Shown: positions 31,415 to 38,183 of the stretch, in pieces
How the letters are laid out: the number at the start of each line of letters is the position of its first letter
How positions within the stretch are numbered: the first letter of the stretch is position 1
Source of the DNA: OLB7 sp966250335
Lineage (GTDB): Bacteria; Bacteroidota; Ignavibacteria; OLB7
Assembly (NCBI GenBank): GCA_966250335.1
Contig: CBINGZ010000051.1
Span: 1-38,183 of the forward strand
Direction: 5' to 3'
Length of the DNA stretch: 38,183 nt
Translations under genes and position numbers: made by a program
The notes under the pieces: model-generated
What the model was told of the DNA's origin: nothing
Seen by the model: only the letters and a program-made list of their open reading frames with translations
Database searches by the model: none

Positions 31415-31438
31415 CCCCTCTCCCGTGCGGGGGAGGGA
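31415..31438 (-). terminator. GC-rich hairpin after smc
   Basis: CCCTCTCCCG / CGGGGGAGGG (31416-31425 / 31428-31437) forms a 10-bp stem with one mismatch-type pair, about 50 bases beyond the smc stop. No T-tract follows, so it is a terminator candidate by position only; similar CCCTCTCCC/GGGAGAGGG hairpins recur in many GC-rich genomes. Confidence 0.4.
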
Positions 31439-31484
31439 CCGGTATGGAGCCGCGGGGTTTACCTTCGTGACGGAACCGGCATCC

Positions 31485-34400
31485 CTACGACGCCGACTCC
31501 TCGACGGGAGGCGCGTCGGCCGGGACTTCATCGGCCGCCGGAGCCTCGACGGCCGGCTCCTTTGCCGCGGGACGCGGAGGCGCCCCGGCGGATGCCCCGT
31601 TCCGCTTCGCTTCGGTGAAACGGACCGAGACGATCTTAGACACGCCATCCTCCTCCTGCGTAACACCGTACATCGTGTCCGCCGCGGACATGGTCCGCTT
31701 GTTGTGGGTCACGATGATGAACTGCGTGTCGTGCACGAACCGCTTCACGAGCTGCACGAACCGGTCGATATTGGCGTCGTCGAGCGGCGCGTCGACCTCG
31801 TCCAGGATACAGAACGGGGAGGGCTTCACCAGATAGATCGCAAAGAGGAGCGCGATCGCCGTCAACGTCTTCTCGCCCCCCGAGAGGAGATCGATCGAGT
31901 GCGGACGCTTGCCGCGCGGCTTGGCGATGATCTCGATCTGCGCCTCCAGCGGATCACCATCCCCCAGACGGAGATCGGCTTCATCCCCCTCCAGAAAGAG
32001 GGTCGTGAAGATGTTGATGAAGTTCTGCCGGATCTGCTCGAACGTTTCAAGGAACTTCTTCTGCGCCGTCTCGTTGATCTCCGCGATCGTCTCCATCAGG
32101 GACTTCTCGGCGTTGTGGAGATCTTCGAGCTGACCGCGCAGGAACTCGAACCGCTCGTTCTCCTCCTTCCACTCGTCGTAGGCCAGAAGGTTGACCGAGC
32201 CGAGCATCTTGATCCGCCCCTTGGCCTGGCGGAGCTGTTCCCGCAGATCGGTCATCTGGATGTCGTGCTCGCCGAACTCCTTCAGCGTCAGCTCAACCTC
32301 CAGCTCCTCCTTCGCGCGGGCGATCAGGGAGTCGGCCTTCATCCTGAGCTCGTTCAGCTTGATCTCCAGATCGTGCGAGAGCTCGATCGTCCGCTCGTAA
32401 TCCTTCCGTTCCTCGCGCAGGATCTCGCCGTGCTTCGTGATCTCCTCCCGCTTCGCCCCCTGGCGACGGAGGATCTCCTCCCGCTTCGCCCTGGCATCGC
32501 TCTGTTCGGCGCGGAAGCTTTCGAGCTGGACCATCCGTTCGTGAACCGACTGCTCCAGCACCTGAAGCTCCTCCTCCGCCTTCTCTCTCTCCACCCGGCG
32601 CCGTTCGATCGTCCGTTCCGCCGACTCGCGGTCGCGGATGATCCGTTCCAGCTCGGCGCGGGCGCCGCGGTCGTCGCCGCGCAGACCGGCCAGGGTCACC
32701 TGCCGTTCGTTCATCAGCCGCTGACGTTCTCCGAACTGTCCTTCGAACCGTTCGAGTTCCACGCCAAGTCTGCGGGCCCCCTCCTCGGCGACTCTCTGCT
32801 CCTCCTGAAGCGCCGAGCGGCGCGGGGCGGTTCCCTCCAGAATCTGCTCCAGTCTGGAGAGCTCCTCATGGGCACGTCCCCGTTCCGACTCATGGGTCTC
32901 CAGAAGATCGGCGGCGTACTCCCGCTCGTAATCGGCCTGGGCGCGGCGCTTGTCCAGATGTCCCAGCGCCTGCTGCGCCTCGCGGATGCTGTTGGAGAGG
33001 CGGCCGAGATCTATCGCGTTATGCGCCTCGGTCATGCGGGCGATCTCGTCGTTGAGGTCGTCGAGACGGCGACGGAGCTCGGCAATCTCCCGTTCCAGCC
33101 GTTCGATCTGCTCCCGCTTGCCGATCGTGATCCCTTCATCGTTCGTCCGACCGCCGCCGCGGATGACCCCTCCCTCCCCCACGAGCGTGCCGTCGAGTGT
33201 CACCGCCTGCTGGGCGAGCCCGGCGCTGGTGACGTGTGTCGCCTCCTCGAGCGTTTCCACGACCAGGGTGTCTGCCAGCAGGTAGCGGCGGAGCGGATCG
33301 AACTCCGGGACCGAGCCGCAGAGTTCGCTCGCCCACCCGAACCCGGCCGACTCCCTTGCGGGAGCGGGTACCGGCGGAACGCGATCGAGGCAGACGAAGG
33401 TCGCCTTCCCCTTCCTGTGCGATTCGAGCGAGCGGACTCCCCTGATGGCGTCCTCGATGGCAGGGACAATCAGATAGCGTCCCGCCTGACCGAGCGCGGC
33501 GGCGATGGCGAGGCGAAACTGCTCGTCGGTGGAGAGCGCCTCGGCCACGGTGATCCGCTCGACCGGGGTCCAGTCGGGCTGGGCCACGAGGAACTGCACC
33601 GATTCATCCTGATCGACCAGACCGGTAAGGAAGTCGAGCTTCGACTGGCGCGCGTTGATGGCGTTGTGGATCTCGATCGATCTGTTGCGCAGATCGTCGA
33701 TCTCGGAGCGGAGTCTCCCCTTCTCAGCCTGTCCCCCCTCGAAGTTCCGCTGCGCCTCCTCCATATTGCGGTCGGCGGCGACAAGTTCCCGTTCCAGGCC
33801 GGCGAGCATCTCCTCGGCGCGCTGCAGCTCGGTGCGGGCCTCGTCGTCCTGTTCGTCGAACTCGTCGAGGCGGGAGTTGATGCTTTCGATGCGGGCGCGG
33901 GTCCGTTCCTCCTCGCCGCGCAGTTCGGCGATCCGGTTGATGATGCCGATCACCTGCTCCTGCGAGCCCTTGGCGGCGCTGCGGCGATCGAGCAGTTCCG
34001 ACTCGATGGAGGCGACCTCGGCGCGTGCCGCCTCGTACTCCTCCTCGGCCGCACGGATCTGCCCGGCGATCCCCTCGATCAGGACCTCGACCTCGCGACG
34101 ATCGACGATCAGCGCCTCGATCCCCCCCTGCGCCTCCGTGCTGTCCCTCACCGCCCGTTCGATGATCCCTGTGAGGGAGCGCTTCCGCTCCTCGGCGACC
34201 GCCGCCTGCTGTTCAACGAACGCGATACGTCCGGTGACGGCGTTCAGATCCTTCTGCGCCTCGATGAGAGAGGCCTCGATATCGGCCTGTTCACGTTCCA
34301 GTTCGCGGAGCGTCCCCTCCTCGGCGGCAAGCTGGGCATCGAGTTCGGAGCGCTGGCTCCGCGCCTCGGCGAGCTTCAGCTCCAGCGGTTCGATGCGGGC

Positions 34401-35114
34401 GACGGCCGAGGCGTACTCGCGCTCGATGATCTCCAGTTCAAGTTTTGCCCGCTGTTCGTCGAGCCCCTTGTACTCTTCCGCCTTTTTCGCCTGCCGTTCC
34501 AGCGACGCGACCTTCTTGCCGACCTCCTTGACGATATCGCTGACGCGGGCCAGATCCTGCTGGGTCGAGTCGAGCTTCCTGAGCGCCTCGCGTCTGCGCG
34601 CCTTGTACTTGGTGACGCCGGCCGCCTCCTCGAAGAGACGGCGACGTTCCTCGGCGCGGTCACTGAGGATGGTTTCGATCATCTTCAGCTCGATCACGGA
34701 GTAGGCGTGGGCGCCCATGCCGGTATCCATGAAGAGGTCGATGATATCGCGCAGGCGGCACTGGGTTTTATTGAGGAGATATTCCGAGTCGCCGTTCCGG
34801 AAGAGGCGACGGGTGATGACGACCTCGCTGTATTCGGTGGGAAGGATTCCCTTGGTGTTCTCGATGGTCAGGGAGACCTCGGCCATACCGAGGGGACGGC
34901 GTTTGCCGGCGCCGTTGAAGATCACCTCCTCCATCTTGTCCGAGCGGAGCACCGACGCCTTCTGTTCGCCGATGGCCCAGCGGATCGCGTCGATGACATT
35001 GCTCTTGCCGCAGCCGTTCGGTCCCACCACGGCCGTGACGCCGTCGTTGAAGCGCAGGATCGTTTTATGGGCAAAGGATTTGAATCCGACGATTTCGAGT
35101 TTGGATAGATACAT
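31485..35114 (-). CDS. smc: Chromosome segregation protein SMC
   Basis: The 1209-residue protein is a complete bacterial SMC. An N-terminal ATPase half has Walker A VVGPNGCGKSNVIDAIRWAI (residues about 30-48). Two long Arg/Glu-rich coiled coils flank a hinge near residues 500-680. The C-terminal half carries the signature LLSGGEKTLTAIALLFAIYL (about 1075) and Walker B PFCILDEVDAPLDDANIDRF. SMC dimers with ScpA/ScpB compact and separate chromosomes. A tail of about 40 Pro/Ala/Glu residues after the ATPase domain is unusual. ScpA and ScpB genes are not in the window. Confidence 0.97.
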   Translation of the reverse strand: MYLSKLEIVGFKSFAHKTILRFNDGVTAVVGPNGCGKSNVIDAIRWAIGEQKASVLRSDKMEEVIFNGAGKRRPLGMAEVSLTIENTKGILPTEYSEVVITRRLFRNGDSEYLLNKTQCRLRDIIDLFMDTGMGAHAYSVIELKMIETILSDRAEERRRLFEEAAGVTKYKARRREALRKLDSTQQDLARVSDIVKEVGKKVASLERQAKKAEEYKGLDEQRAKLELEIIEREYASAVARIEPLELKLAEARSQRSELDAQLAAEEGTLRELEREQADIEASLIEAQKDLNAVTGRIAFVEQQAAVAEERKRSLTGIIERAVRDSTEAQGGIEALIVDRREVEVLIEGIAGQIRAAEEEYEAARAEVASIESELLDRRSAAKGSQEQVIGIINRIAELRGEEERTRARIESINSRLDEFDEQDDEARTELQRAEEMLAGLERELVAADRNMEEAQRNFEGGQAEKGRLRSEIDDLRNRSIEIHNAINARQSKLDFLTGLVDQDESVQFLVAQPDWTPVERITVAEALSTDEQFRLAIAAALGQAGRYLIVPAIEDAIRGVRSLESHRKGKATFVCLDRVPPVPAPARESAGFGWASELCGSVPEFDPLRRYLLADTLVVETLEEATHVTSAGLAQQAVTLDGTLVGEGGVIRGGGRTNDEGITIGKREQIERLEREIAELRRRLDDLNDEIARMTEAHNAIDLGRLSNSIREAQQALGHLDKRRAQADYEREYAADLLETHESERGRAHEELSRLEQILEGTAPRRSALQEEQRVAEEGARRLGVELERFEGQFGERQRLMNERQVTLAGLRGDDRGARAELERIIRDRESAERTIERRRVEREKAEEELQVLEQSVHERMVQLESFRAEQSDARAKREEILRRQGAKREEITKHGEILREERKDYERTIELSHDLEIKLNELRMKADSLIARAKEELEVELTLKEFGEHDIQMTDLREQLRQAKGRIKMLGSVNLLAYDEWKEENERFEFLRGQLEDLHNAEKSLMETIAEINETAQKKFLETFEQIRQNFINIFTTLFLEGDEADLRLGDGDPLEAQIEIIAKPRGKRPHSIDLLSGGEKTLTAIALLFAIYLVKPSPFCILDEVDAPLDDANIDRFVQLVKRFVHDTQFIIVTHNKRTMSAADTMYGVTQEEDGVSKIVSVRFTEAKRNGASAGAPPRPAAKEPAVEAPAADEVPADAPPVEESAS

Positions 35115-35408
35115 TGTTCAGTTGTCAGAATCTCCGTTGGATTCCGGGCGCGTCGCACGGGACGTCTCCGATCGATCGGTGATCCCCCATTCGGAGGCGG
35201 GCAACGGGTTTGGATCAGGCGCCTAAGTTACGCAATTATGAACCCGACGGTACCGATGAGCGGCATTGAGAGCGGGATCGGATCGGGGAGAGTAGATCGC
35301 TACATCACGAGTTTCGGAGTGGAATCCGGGATTGTCGGTTTCCGACGGCTGTTATTACACACAGTATCGAGGGGAGGCGGGCTTTGCTTCGTATGCCTGA
35401 TCACCGGG

Positions 35409-35519
35409 CCTTTAACTCTCTTTTCTTAAACTCTGTCCTCTGTGGCTCCCTGTTATTTTTTCTTAAGAGAAATAAACAGGGAGCCACAGAGAGCACAGAG
35501 GTAAGAGAAGAGAGAGGCT
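35409..35519. repeat. Large palindromic repeat, CTCTGTGGCTCCCTGTT type
   Basis: CTCTGTGGCTCCCTGTT (35438-35454) is perfectly mirrored by AACAGGGAGCCACAGAG (35475-35491) around a 20-base AT-rich loop. The mirror continues imperfectly outward through CTCTGT / ACAGAG and pyrimidine/purine-rich flanks to about 35409 and 35519. The core is like the 'CTCTGTG...TCTGTGGC' palindromes I have seen scattered in unrelated bacterial genomes; this resemblance is from memory. Confidence 0.8.
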
Positions 35520-35556
35520 CTCTGCACCTCCGGCTCATATAACGGATCCGGATTCA

Positions 35557-35564
35557 TATTTTTG
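35557..35564 (+). promoter_or_regulatory. Candidate -7 promoter element TATTTTTG for the TPR/HTH gene
   Basis: TATTTTTG matches TAnnTTTG and lies 34 bases upstream of the ATG at 35599. No TTTG is visible 19 bases further upstream. Confidence 0.5.
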
Positions 35565-35598
35565 CTCACCTCAGGCACGAACAGCATATCCCCGTCCC

Positions 35599-37590
35599 AT
35601 GGAATCACACCGGTCGCTCCTGACGATAGAAGAGCTGGAGAGCATTGCGGAATCGGCGTCGGCAAGATCCGCTGCGGTACTGATTGCACGATTGCTGGAG
35701 GAGAGGCCCCTCTCCCCCATCCACCCGGAACGTATCATGGCGCTGCTCGACCCCCTCATCGCGGCGATCACGAAGCGCCTGGCGGAATATCGCACATGGA
35801 TCGAGGGAGAATCGGCGCCTCCATCATTCATATCAAAAAGCGATAGAGATCATCTCCGATACCTGATGCACCTGACGGTCAATCGCGTCGTCGCCGCCTG
35901 CTCATGCGCTCTCGACCTGCAGAACGCGACGGAGATGACGCACACCATCGTCAGATGCGCATCGGCGCTCGAGGAACCCTCCCTTGAGGCAACGGGACTG
36001 AACCTGCGCGCGATGATCTATGAGATCCTCGGAAACAGACTACAGGCGATCGAACTGCACGAGGCCGCCCTGGGGATAGTTCGCGGCACGAGCGATATCG
36101 ACTCTATCGCACAGACCCTCTATGCGCTGGCACAGCTCCGCAACGGAATGGGACAGCGCGAGGAGGCGCTGGAGCTCTGCCGGCAATCGGTCGACCTGCT
36201 GGAAGGTCTCCCCGGCGGCGAGGAGGCTCTGGCCGGAGCCCTGAAGGTGATGGGAATGTGTCTGAACGGACTCGGCAGACAGAGCGAGGCGATGGCCGCG
36301 TTCACCCGCGCGCTCGAGATCGTGGAATCGCACGACCTCTATCCCACCATGATCGGCACGCTCTACCTGCTGTCGGCTCTCTATCTCGACCTTGGGGAGC
36401 CTCGACAGGCGCTCGCCTTCGCCATGCGGCAGGCCGAGATCGCCTCCCGCAACCGGTTCCCGTTCGACGAATCGGCCGCGCACCTGCAGATCGGCCATAT
36501 CCACACCATGCTCGGCGAACTGCCGAATGCCAGGAGATTCCTGGAGAGAGCGTTCGCCATCGTGGGGCCGACAGACAATGTCGTGCTCACAACGACTCTG
36601 CACAGACGCCTTGGCGAGCTGCACATGGCCGAGGAGGATTACGACGGAGCCGAACGGGAATATCGGCGCGCTCTGGAACTGGGGAGCAACATGCGGGAGC
36701 AGACACACAACTTCAGCCTCCGCATGCAGCTCGCCGACTGCGCCTTTCACCGTGGCGATCATGCATCGGCGCTGGAACGCTGCCTGTCTATCGTGAACGA
36801 GGCGGGAGATACCGGGACAGGAGCGGGGCCGAGCCAGCTTCACTACAGAATCGGGAAGATCTATGAGGCGCAGGGAGAAACGGAGAAGGCATTCGAGCAT
36901 TACCACCGGTCGCTGGGGCTGTCGGGGTCGGGACCGGTTGTGGCATCGGTCCATGAACGGCTTGCGGGCCTGCTCGCAGGTCAGGGACGGTACCAGAAAG
37001 CACTCGAGCACTTCAACAGGTTCCATGAGCTCAGCGTCGCCGACGCGCGGAGCAGGAGCGAGCGCGACCTCAGCAATCTCCGGGTGCTTCACGAGATCGA
37101 CCAGATGAAGTACGAGACGGAACTGGAACGTCTCCGACGCACGCAGATCGAATCCGAGCTCACCGTCACCAGGACCGAGCTGACGGGCGCCGCAGTCGCC
37201 CTGACCGACAAGAGCGAGCTGATCCACACCATCGAACGTCGTATCCGAAGGGCGCTGGAAGGCCCCGATTCCGGCCTGCCGCACCTGGAAAAAGCGATGC
37301 GAACCATTCTCAACGACATCAGCACGCATGAGTCGGCCAAGAACCGCGCGCTCCGTTATCTCCGTTCCGTTGACGATCGTTTCTACGACGGTCTTCGCGG
37401 CAGGCATCCGGAGCTTACGATGGGACAGGTGCGTCTCTGCGCGCTGATTCGGGCCGGGTTGTCGTCGGATGAGATCTCACAGGTGCTTCATATCAACGCG
37501 GATACATTGAAGAAGCAGCGGAAGAGGTTGAGGAAACGGATCGGGTTGGAACAGAGAGTGAAACTGGAGGGATATCTGGCGGGGGTGTAA
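35599..37590 (+). CDS. Tetratricopeptide-repeat protein with C-terminal LuxR-like helix-turn-helix
   Basis: The 663-residue cytoplasmic protein has no signal peptide. A helical N-terminal region is followed by about eight TPR units (e.g. ALYALAQLRNGMGQREEALELCRQS, LLSALYLDLGEPRQALAFA, YRIGKIYEAQGETEKAFEHY), then a coiled coil (about 485-540) and a C-terminal DNA-binding domain near residues 605-650 (LTMGQVRLCALIRAGLSSDE, ISQVLHINADTLKKQRKRLR). This layout is common in Bacteroidota one-component regulators, in which TPRs sense a protein or peptide partner. The target genes and signal are unknown. It has its own promoter candidate and ends before a shared terminator hairpin. Confidence 0.85.
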   Translation: MESHRSLLTIEELESIAESASARSAAVLIARLLEERPLSPIHPERIMALLDPLIAAITKRLAEYRTWIEGESAPPSFISKSDRDHLRYLMHLTVNRVVAACSCALDLQNATEMTHTIVRCASALEEPSLEATGLNLRAMIYEILGNRLQAIELHEAALGIVRGTSDIDSIAQTLYALAQLRNGMGQREEALELCRQSVDLLEGLPGGEEALAGALKVMGMCLNGLGRQSEAMAAFTRALEIVESHDLYPTMIGTLYLLSALYLDLGEPRQALAFAMRQAEIASRNRFPFDESAAHLQIGHIHTMLGELPNARRFLERAFAIVGPTDNVVLTTTLHRRLGELHMAEEDYDGAEREYRRALELGSNMREQTHNFSLRMQLADCAFHRGDHASALERCLSIVNEAGDTGTGAGPSQLHYRIGKIYEAQGETEKAFEHYHRSLGLSGSGPVVASVHERLAGLLAGQGRYQKALEHFNRFHELSVADARSRSERDLSNLRVLHEIDQMKYETELERLRRTQIESELTVTRTELTGAAVALTDKSELIHTIERRIRRALEGPDSGLPHLEKAMRTILNDISTHESAKNRALRYLRSVDDRFYDGLRGRHPELTMGQVRLCALIRAGLSSDEISQVLHINADTLKKQRKRLRKRIGLEQRVKLEGYLAGV

Positions 37591-37616
37591 TAATTACTTG
37601 AGATACAACAGATGAA

Positions 37617-37640
37617 GGCGGAGTCCCGAAGGACTCCGCC
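37617..37640. terminator. Bidirectional terminator hairpin between convergent genes
   Basis: A perfect 10-bp stem GGCGGAGTCC / GGACTCCGCC around CGAA lies between the stop of the TPR/HTH gene and the stop of the T9SS-sorted gene. The flanks are only weakly T-rich. Confidence 0.65.
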
Positions 37641-37672
37641 GATCAGGTATCAGCTCTCCGAGATACGCAGGT

Positions 37673-38182
37673 TTAGTGCGAGATCACAAGCGTTCCCGAC
37701 TCCGTACCGCTGGAGGTAGTGAGCTTGTAGATATAGTTTCCGTTCGGAAGGTCATTCCCTCGGAACAGAAGAGTATAGCGGCCCGGCTGGTAGTTCTCAT
37801 CGGTGAGTCGTGCCACCTCCCTGCCCGTAGCGTCATACAACGCCAGTTTAACCGCTCCGGCCGCACTTACCTGGAATTCAAAGGATGTATTACCGATTGT
37901 GGGGTTTGGTCGCACGGCGGTCACCATTGCCTGAGAATGTCCCGAGCTGCTGCTGGAAACCGCTTCCAGTTCGTCGCTGCCCGGATGCATCCGATACGAC
38001 GCATCACGCTCCTTGCGATCCGGCAGAAGCATCATATCTGTTTCAATGGAATCATTTATTCCGCATACGGACGAGCAATGGAAATCGGTGCTGTCGCAGG
38101 GGGCGGCCTGCTCCGCGCCGGCGAATCTGACGGTCCGGACACCCGACATGCTCGTGCAGATCTCGTAATACCTGACACAGCA
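37673..38182 (-). CDS. T9SS type A sorting domain-containing protein, 5' truncated
   Basis: The frame is open from the stop at 37673 to the window edge, past the first ATG at 38149, so the protein continues outside. The last about 80 residues are a type IX secretion C-terminal domain: RPNPTIGNTSFEFQV, VKLALYDATGREVARL, QPGRYTLLFRGNDLPNGNYI, and YKLTTSSGTESGTLVI. Proteins with this tail cross the outer membrane by T9SS and are anchored or released after the tail is cut. The visible upstream part is Cys- and Ser-rich (CDSTDFHCSSVC, SSSSSGHS) and not recognisable. T9SS is restricted to Bacteroidota and close relatives, which helps place the organism. Confidence 0.88.
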   Translation of the reverse strand, partial: CCVRYYEICTSMSGVRTVRFAGAEQAAPCDSTDFHCSSVCGINDSIETDMMLLPDRKERDASYRMHPGSDELEAVSSSSSGHSQAMVTAVRPNPTIGNTSFEFQVSAAGAVKLALYDATGREVARLTDENYQPGRYTLLFRGNDLPNGNYIYKLTTSSGTESGTLVISH

Positions 38183-38183
38183 G

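Larger units (their letters stand above)
35115..35598. other. Intergenic region with large palindrome and a promoter
   Basis: These 484 bases lie between the divergent smc and TPR/HTH genes. They hold the palindromic element at 35409-35519 and a -7 element at 35557-35564. The left 290 bases show no feature I can name and no clear smc promoter. Confidence 0.5.

Noticed and set aside
31425..35108. A 1227-codon plus-strand open frame opposite smc
   Set aside because: Shadow of the coiled-coil codons of smc; Leu/Arg/Asp-rich repeats only.

Overview
This is a GC-rich bacterial chromosome segment, mostly read on the minus strand, built around the conserved secE-nusG-rplKAJL-rpoBC transcription/translation cluster. 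Two independent signals point to the Bacteroidota/Chlorobiota (FCB) side of the tree. The truncated gene at the right edge ends in a type IX secretion (T9SS) type A sorting domain, and several genes have the Bacteroidota-type -7 element TAnnTTTG at the right place, best of all the tRNA/ribosomal operon (TTTG-N19-TATATTTG). High GC and clear Shine-Dalgarno sequences in front of some genes (e.g. GGAGG before the GTG start of rpoB) fit a Chlorobi/Ignavibacteria/Kapaibacteria-like lineage better than a typical low-GC Bacteroides; this placement is inference.

Layout, left to right. 2-379: 3' part of a small lipoprotein gene (+). 384-1223: Ap4A-hydrolase-like metallophosphoesterase (-). 1331-1861: Spy-like periplasmic LTxxQ protein (-), with a clear terminator. 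About 2014-3579: COG2509-type FAD protein (+). 3671-4639: SAM methyltransferase (-). 4811-9452: apparent minus-strand operon holB > ricT (PSP1) > a fused DUF2064-glycosyltransferase/NadD gene > a sugar-type ABC permease. 9774-10331: GNAT acetyltransferase (+). 10383-12188: M61 peptidase with PDZ domain (-). 12343-13275: WecA/TagO-like glycosyl-1-phosphate transferase (-). 13607-14434: DUF3473-type polysaccharide deacetylase (-) in a stretch that looks lower in GC. 14435-15067: non-coding stretch full of repeats and hairpins. 15068-16885: flavin-reductase-like protein and purine nucleoside phosphorylase (-).

17035-30388 is the core cluster. Its transcription order is tRNA-Tyr, tRNA-Thr, tRNA-Gly, rpmG, tRNA-Trp, secE, nusG, rplK, rplA, rplJ, rplL, rpoB, rpoC. 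It runs from a good promoter at 30358-30388 to a strong intrinsic terminator at 16946-16982. No tuf gene lies between the tRNAs and secE, where many relatives carry one. 30517-31362 encodes an unknown lipoprotein and 31485-35114 encodes SMC (both -). 35115-35598 holds a large palindromic repeat (CTCTGTGGC type) and the promoter of a TPR/HTH regulator (35599-37590, +). The window ends in the truncated T9SS-sorted protein (-).

I saw no phage, CRISPR array, rRNA or intact insertion sequence. The most unusual items are the DUF2064-NadD fusion with an internal GTG and ribosome-binding site, the repeat-dense 14.5-14.9 kb spacer, the twin TCGCCGGCGA palindromes near the WecA-like gene, and the CTCTGTGGC palindrome.
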